Assembly: GCA_003517285.1 (NCBI GenBank)
Contig: DPAW01000367.1
Span: forward strand, 1,032 to 9,607
DNA from: Verrucomicrobiales bacterium
GTDB taxonomy: Bacteria; Verrucomicrobiota; Verrucomicrobiia; Limisphaerales; UBA1100
Length of the DNA stretch: 8,576 bases
Direction: 5' to 3'
Below the pieces are notes generated by a model, which saw only the letters and a program-made list of their open reading frames with translations, was not told the DNA's origin and did not search any database. Below, piece by piece: positions 5,641 to 8,576 of the stretch; position 1 is the first letter of the stretch; every line of letters begins with the position of its first letter. The position numbers were made by a program, and so were the translations under genes.

Positions 5641-5901
5641 ATGGCAGTAAAGTTGAGACTGAAACGAGTCGGCGCCCGCAACACGCCGGCTTATCGCATT
5701 GTGGCGACCGATGGACGTAATCGGCGTGATGGCCGTCCCAAGGAAGAGCTGGGTACCTACGAGCCGCTCTCCAAAAAGGAGCCGAACTACTCGATCAATC
5801 TTGAGCGGGCCGAGTACTGGCTGAGCGTGGGCGCCCAGCCGAGCGACACTGTGCGCAGCTTCATCCGTAAGGCTCGCCGCGCCTCCAAGGCCGACGCTTA
5901 A
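5641..5901 (+). CDS. rpsP: 30S ribosomal protein S16
   Basis: The 86-residue product matches S16 over its whole length and at the usual size: MAVKLRLKRVGARNTPAYRI (1-20), the VATDGRNRRDGRP segment (21-33), LGTYEP (37-42), then ERAEYWLSVGAQPSDTVRSF (55-74) and a basic C-terminus. S16 binds 16S rRNA early in small-subunit assembly. The frame is open upstream to 5557, but the homologous part starts at the ATG at 5641 and the upstream part is the promoter and leader. There is no clear Shine-Dalgarno site, only GGA at 5629-5631. It is the first gene of an operon with khpA (22 nt downstream), trmD and rplS. In many bacteria ffh stands upstream of rpsP; here a lipid kinase gene does. Confidence 0.97.
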   Translation: MAVKLRLKRVGARNTPAYRIVATDGRNRRDGRPKEELGTYEPLSKKEPNYSINLERAEYWLSVGAQPSDTVRSFIRKARRASKADA

Positions 5902-5923
5902 CCCCGCCAACGCGGAATTTGTT

Positions 5924-6163
5924 ATGCAGGAATTTGTTGAATATGTAGTCAAGGGCTTGGTGGACCAGCCCGACGCAGTGACTGTGACCGAGGTGGAAGG
6001 CGAAGGCACCACCGTTTACGAGCTGCGCATGGACTCGGAAGATGTGGCCAAGGTGATTGGGCGACGGGGCGTGACAATTAACGCCATCCGCTCGCTGCTC
6101 CAAGCCGGCGCCGCCAAGAAGGGCATGCGCTGTGGGCTGGAGATCATCGAGGACGAAGACTAA
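5924..6163 (+). CDS. khpA: KH-domain RNA-binding protein KhpA
   Basis: A 79-residue single KH-domain protein of the YlqC/KhpA family, commonly found between rpsP and the rimM/trmD genes. The GxxG RNA-binding loop is GRRG (46-49) inside AKVIGRRGVTINAIRSLL (42-59); residues 1-18 include the helix LVDQPDAV, and an acidic EIIEDED tail ends the protein. Relatives bind many RNAs, often as a partner of the Jag/KhpB protein, and affect cell division and envelope growth in Gram-positive bacteria; KhpB is not in this window. The start ATG is 22 nt after the rpsP stop, with GGA about 9 nt upstream as a weak ribosome site. A perfect hairpin immediately follows its stop codon. Confidence 0.93.
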   Translation: MQEFVEYVVKGLVDQPDAVTVTEVEGEGTTVYELRMDSEDVAKVIGRRGVTINAIRSLLQAGAAKKGMRCGLEIIEDED

Positions 6164-6166
6164 ATT

Positions 6167-6187
6167 TCACGCGTCACAAACGCGTGA
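6167..6187 (+). promoter_or_regulatory. Hairpin between khpA and trmD covering the trmD ribosome-binding region
   Basis: TCACGCGT (6167-6174), loop CACAA, then ACGCGTGA (6180-6187) is a perfect 8-bp hairpin filling the 30-nt gap, ending 6 nt before the trmD ATG. No T-run follows, so it is not an intrinsic terminator. Its position suggests it lowers trmD translation or marks an RNA processing point. Confidence 0.5.
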
Positions 6188-6193
6188 CCTGCC

Positions 6194-6910
6194 ATGAAGG
6201 TAGACGTGCTCACGCTGTTTCCCGCAATGTTTGCGGGGCCGATGGATGAAAGCATCCTGAAGCGTGCACAGGAAACAGGCCGGCTCGAGCTGGCTGTGCA
6301 TAATTTACGGGATTGGACCCATGATCGTTACCGCAAGGTGGACGACGAACCCTACGGCGGAGGCCCGGGGATGGTGTTTAAGCCCGAACCGATCTTTGAG
6401 GCAATTGAGGAACTGACGGAAGACACTACACAGGTGGTGATGCTTTGCCCGCAGGGCGAACCATTCCGACAGGCCAAGGCGAAGGAATTGGCCGGGCACG
6501 GCCACCTGCTGCTGCTGTGCGGCAGTTACGAGGGCTTTGATGAGCGCATACGCTCGCTGGTGCATCATGAACTGAGCATCGGCGATTACGTACTCACCAA
6601 CGGCGCGTTGCCCGCCATGGTGGTGATCGATGCGGTCACTCGGCTCCTGCCCGGAGTGCTGGGGGATGACACCAGTAGTGCTGAGGAAAGTTTCAGCGAA
6701 GCGTCGCTGGAATATCCTCAGTACACACGCCCGGCTGAATATCGTGGCATGAAAGTGCCCGAAGTTCTCCTGAGCGGCAACCACGCCGCCGTAGAGGCAT
6801 GGCGCCGGGAACAGGCCGCCAAACGCACGGCCGAACGCCGGCCAGATTTGCTGAAAGACAACAACGAAAATTTAAACGACGGAACAAAAAATGAGCCAGG
6901 CACTGTTTGA
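6194..6910 (+). CDS. trmD: tRNA (guanine-N1-)-methyltransferase
   Basis: TrmD transfers methyl from S-adenosylmethionine to N1 of G37 in tRNAs with G36-G37, preventing +1 frameshifts. The 238-residue product starts with [13 protein letters not shown] (1-13), has [13 protein letters not shown] (54-66), the trefoil-knot segments [13 protein letters not shown] (107-119) and SIGDYVL (128-134), [13 protein letters not shown] (145-157), and [10 protein letters not shown] (171-180) followed by a C-terminal helical domain. The cofactor loop reads TNGALPAM where most TrmD proteins have TGGELPAM. The last roughly 18 residues are Asn/Lys-rich and partly encoded in the stretch that also starts rplS (20-nt overlap), so the tail is probably unimportant. 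No Shine-Dalgarno site is visible; a hairpin lies 6 nt before the ATG. In many bacteria rimM lies just before trmD, but the 30-nt gap after khpA leaves no room for it. Confidence 0.97.
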   Translation: MKVDVLTLFPAMFAGPMDESILKRAQETGRLELAVHNLRDWTHDRYRKVDDEPYGGGPGMVFKPEPIFEAIEELTEDTTQVVMLCPQGEPFRQAKAKELAGHGHLLLLCGSYEGFDERIRSLVHHELSIGDYVLTNGALPAMVVIDAVTRLLPGVLGDDTSSAEESFSEASLEYPQYTRPAEYRGMKVPEVLLSGNHAAVEAWRREQAAKRTAERRPDLLKDNNENLNDGTKNEPGTV

Positions 6911-7274
6911 TAAAATTGAATCGGAACAACTCCGCGCAGAACCGCTAAAATTCAAGGTGGGTGACATCGTCAAGGTACACACCAAGGTGAGGGAAGGCGG
7001 TAAGGAACGTGTGCAGGTGTTTCAGGGTATCGTGCTCAGCATACGCGGGCGCGGCCTGAACTCTACCTTCACAGTGCGCCGCATCAGTTACGGTGAAGGC
7101 GTGGAGAAGATTTTCCCGGTGAACAGCCCGAATGTGGAGAAGGTGGAAGTGGAGCGCGCCGGCAAAGTGCGCCGCGCCAAGCTGAACTACCTCCGCAAGC
7201 GCATCGGCAAACGCGCCACCCTCGTTCCGGAAGACAAGCAGCGCGACCCGGACCAGGTGGAGCCCCTGCGCTAG
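6891..7274 (+). CDS. rplS: 50S ribosomal protein L19
   Basis: L19 lies at the interface of the large and small ribosomal subunits. The 127-residue product carries the standard blocks: [20 protein letters not shown] (21-40), [15 protein letters not shown] (41-55), [20 protein letters not shown] (60-79) and [14 protein letters not shown] (94-107). It is slightly longer than the E. coli protein (115), with a short charged tail, [16 protein letters not shown] (112-127). The ATG lies inside the end of trmD, 20 nt before the trmD stop, which implies translational coupling; GGA 8 nt upstream followed by an A-run may help initiation. It is the last gene of the rpsP operon, followed after 25 nt by a strong terminator. 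The stop TAG is the first of three regularly spaced TAG triplets. Confidence 0.97.
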   Translation: MSQALFDKIESEQLRAEPLKFKVGDIVKVHTKVREGGKERVQVFQGIVLSIRGRGLNSTFTVRRISYGEGVEKIFPVNSPNVEKVEVERAGKVRRAKLNYLRKRIGKRATLVPEDKQRDPDQVEPLR

Positions 7275-7291
7275 ACACTAGACGCTAGCCA
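7271..7291 (+). repeat. Three tandem CTAG-containing heptamers at the rplS stop
   Basis: CTAGACA, CTAGACG and CTAGCCA stand head to tail (7271-7277, 7278-7284, 7285-7291). The first TAG is the rplS stop codon. Because the period is 7 nt, the three TAG triplets fall in the three different forward frames. Confidence 0.6.
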
Positions 7292-7299
7292 CTTTACGA

Positions 7300-7329
7300 C
7301 GCGAGGCTTTCGGGCCTCGCGTTTTTTTT
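7300..7329 (+). terminator. Intrinsic terminator of the rpsP-khpA-trmD-rplS operon
   Basis: CGCGAGGC (7300-7307) pairs perfectly with GCCTCGCG (7314-7321) around a TTTCGG loop and is followed by eight Ts (7322-7329). This is a classic Rho-independent terminator, 25 nt after the rplS stop codon. rnhB begins only 22 nt later, with no clear promoter of its own in between. Confidence 0.93.
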
Positions 7330-7351
7330 GTGACACAGGCAAAACAACGGC

Positions 7352-8002
7352 GTGGCGGCGCCGGATCTATTTTTCATCGAACGCGAGCATTACGCGCGGG
7401 GGCTGTGTGCATTGGCCGGCGTGGATGAAGCCGGGCGTGGTCCCTTGGCGGGCCCCGTGGTGGCCGCGGCGGCCGTGTTGCCGGAAGAGTGGGCGACCGA
7501 TGGCGTGCCCGATTCCCTGAAGCGGCTGAACGATTCCAAACAACTCAGTGAACCGGTGCGTGAGGAATTGTATGAGGCAATTCAAGCCAATGACACCATC
7601 ATCTCGGCCGTGGCCGTGGTCGAGGCGCCGGTGATTGATGAGATTAATATTCTTCAGGCGACTCACCGCGCCATGAACCAAGCCCTCGCCGGCTTGGAGC
7701 CGCACGCTGAACATGCCCTCGTTGATGGACGCCCTGTGCCGTCCCTGACCTTGCCGCAAACGGCCATTGTGAAAGGGGATGCCAAGAGTTTCTCAATTGC
7801 CGCCGCCAGTATCCTAGCCAAGGTAACGCGCGATCGGTTGATGGTGCAGTATGATGAACAATTTCCCGGCTACGGCTTCGCGGGCCACAAGGGCTATGGC
7901 ACCAAGGCGCATCTGCTTGCGATTGAAGAACTTGGGGCAACCCCGCTCCATCGGCTGAGTTTTGCGCCGCTGAAAAATAATCAGCCCGATCTTTTTGGAT
8001 AG
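7352..8002 (+). CDS. rnhB: Ribonuclease HII
   Basis: RNase HII cuts RNA in RNA-DNA hybrids and starts removal of single ribonucleotides built into DNA. The 216-residue product has LAGVDEAGRGPLAGPVVAAA (21-40) with catalytic Asp25 and Glu26, LVDG (123-126) with Asp125, and KGDAKSFSIAAASILAKVTRD (141-161) with Asp143; the 18-residue spacing of the last two fits the family's DEDD site. GYGTKAHLLAIEELG (181-195) and HRLSFAPLK (200-208) are typical C-terminal family text. The GTG at 7352 gives the usual length, with no upstream ribosome site beyond a distant AGG. The protein ends in QPDLFG (211-216), similar to a sliding-clamp binding peptide. It follows a strong terminator closely, so its transcription depends on readthrough or an unrecognised promoter. 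Confidence 0.96.
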   Translation: MAAPDLFFIEREHYARGLCALAGVDEAGRGPLAGPVVAAAAVLPEEWATDGVPDSLKRLNDSKQLSEPVREELYEAIQANDTIISAVAVVEAPVIDEINILQATHRAMNQALAGLEPHAEHALVDGRPVPSLTLPQTAIVKGDAKSFSIAAASILAKVTRDRLMVQYDEQFPGYGFAGHKGYGTKAHLLAIEELGATPLHRLSFAPLKNNQPDLFG

Positions 8003-8012
8003 CGGGTTCCCC

Positions 8013-8040
8013 TTGCGCTGTTCTATGAAAAGCGTATCTT
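8013..8040 (+). promoter_or_regulatory. Possible promoter of the yraN-like gene, leaderless
   Basis: TTGCGC (8013-8018) lies 16 nt before TATCTT (8035-8040), and the -10 box ends 6 nt before the ATG at 8047. This is the same geometry as at thiD and mutM. No Shine-Dalgarno site precedes the ATG, consistent with a leaderless start. Confidence 0.4.
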
Positions 8041-8046
8041 TAAGAC

Positions 8047-8466
8047 ATGGTCTGGGGCGAGGGATTTGCGAGTTGGCTGCGTCAAAACCAGCCCGAGCAT
8101 TTGCGCCTGGGCCGTTTAGGAGAACGCGCGGCCAAGCGTCATCTCAAACAGGCCGGCTTAAAGTTTTTGTACGCCAATTTCAAGGGGGAGCAGGGCGAGA
8201 TCGATCTGGTTTTTCGTGAAGGCAAGGTATTGGTATTCGTAGAGGTGAAAGCGCGTTCCTCAGAATCCTGGACCCGGCCAGCGGCGGCCGTGAATGCCGC
8301 CAAGCAGCGACGGATCGTGGCGACGGCCCGGGAATATGTGCGGATGTTGCCCGAGGGCGAGTTCCCGATCCGTTTTGATATTGTCGAGGTGTTGCTCGAT
8401 GAAGGGCGGGTGGGGGAAGTGCGACATCAACCCAATGCATTTGCCCCCGCGCGTTCGCACCGTTAG
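8047..8466 (+). CDS. YraN/UPF0102 family nuclease-like protein
   Basis: A 139-residue member of UPF0102, a family with a restriction-endonuclease-like fold that is often next to rnhB and whose cellular role is poorly defined. Seen: LGRLGERAAKRHLKQAG (21-37) with Glu27, then GEIDLV (50-55) with Asp53, and VFVEVKAR (63-70) with Glu66 and Lys68. This is the GExD...ExK pattern of metal-dependent nucleases, and all key acidic residues are present. AAKQRRIVATAREYV (84-98) and FPIRFDIVEV (106-115) match the conserved second half. Residues 1-20 extend beyond the usual start of the conserved region; the ATG is kept because a -10 box stands 6 nt upstream and no better start is in frame nearby. It lies 44 nt after rnhB and 9 nt before mutM, suggesting a DNA-repair context. 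Confidence 0.9.
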   Translation: MVWGEGFASWLRQNQPEHLRLGRLGERAAKRHLKQAGLKFLYANFKGEQGEIDLVFREGKVLVFVEVKARSSESWTRPAAAVNAAKQRRIVATAREYVRMLPEGEFPIRFDIVEVLLDEGRVGEVRHQPNAFAPARSHR

Positions 8467-8469
8467 ATT
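8441..8469 (+). promoter_or_regulatory. Possible promoter of mutM inside the end of the yraN-like gene, leaderless
   Basis: TTGCCC (8441-8446) lies 17 nt before TAGATT (8464-8469), whose first three bases are the stop codon of the upstream gene. The -10 box ends 6 nt before the GTG at 8476. It could give mutM its own leaderless transcript in addition to readthrough. Confidence 0.35.
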
Positions 8470-8475
8470 ACGCGC

Positions 8476-8576
8476 GTGCCGGAACTGCCTGAAGTCGAAA
8501 TCCTTGTGCGTCATCTGGACCCCGTCCTGCGTGGACGAACCATTCGGAACGTCACCGTGCACCGAGCCAAAAGTGT
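8476..8576 (+). CDS. mutM: Formamidopyrimidine-DNA glycosylase (Fpg/MutM), N-terminal 33 codons, cut by the window edge
   Basis: The translation from GTG 8476 begins MPELPEVEILVRHLDPVLRG, the highly conserved N-terminus of Fpg. After removal of the initiator Met, the N-terminal Pro is the nucleophile that forms a Schiff base with damaged DNA, and the following Glu is also catalytic; both are present. Fpg removes oxidised purines such as 8-oxoguanine and cleaves the abasic site. Only 33 complete codons are visible, so the zinc finger and the rest cannot be checked. The start is certain because the Pro must be residue 2. The gene begins 9 nt after the yraN-like stop codon and may be cotranscribed with it. 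Confidence 0.93.
   Translation, partial: MPELPEVEILVRHLDPVLRGRTIRNVTVHRAKS

Overview
This window reads as a compact, moderately GC-rich (roughly 55-60% by eye) bacterial chromosome segment made of housekeeping and DNA/RNA maintenance genes. No phage, insertion sequence, CRISPR array or other accessory signature was seen. Gene content and protein style suggest a member of the Verrucomicrobiota or a nearby PVC-group lineage. The hints are a DEAD-box protein of the RhlE kind with an HSDRTQRDRE motif, a two-domain PolX-PHP polymerase, an rpsP-khpA-trmD-rplS block without rimM, a TrmD with NGALP in place of the usual GGELP, and few good Shine-Dalgarno sites. The phylum is an inference from memory of these families and is only moderately certain.

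Layout, left to right. A tRNA-Pro(UGG) cut by the window edge lies on the minus strand (1-51), with its own promoter. An RhlE-like RNA helicase (140-1381, +) converges on a family X DNA polymerase with a PHP exonuclease domain (3123-1378, -), and their stop codons overlap. Divergent from polX is a small rhodanese lipoprotein (3234-3689, +), followed by a tandem hairpin ending in a U-run. A thiamin-pathway kinase ThiD (3821-4576) and a diacylglycerol-kinase-family lipid kinase (4600-5532) probably form a two-gene unit. The ribosome and tRNA-modification operon rpsP-khpA-trmD-rplS (5641-7274) has its own promoter and leader and ends in a strong intrinsic terminator. Last come rnhB (7352-8002), a YraN-family nuclease-like gene (8047-8466) and the first 33 codons of mutM/fpg (8476 onward).

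How the genes fit together. rpsP, khpA, trmD and rplS supply ribosome components, an RNA chaperone and the m1G37 tRNA methyltransferase, one of whose expected substrates is the tRNA-Pro at the left edge (its position 37 is G after anticodon UGG). polX, rnhB, yraN and mutM are DNA repair or nuclease functions, so base-excision and ribonucleotide-excision activities are concentrated here.

I found no convincing undescribed multi-gene system. The observations most worth a second look are in the non-coding DNA. Four genes have a sigma70-like promoter whose -10 box ends only 6-7 nt before the start codon, as expected for leaderless mRNAs. A 24-position, wobble-rich hairpin built from trinucleotide repeats lies between the rhodanese gene and thiD. 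A perfect hairpin sits directly in front of trmD where rimM would be expected, and the rpsP promoter and leader carry inverted repeats. RNase HII also ends in a peptide resembling a sliding-clamp binding motif.
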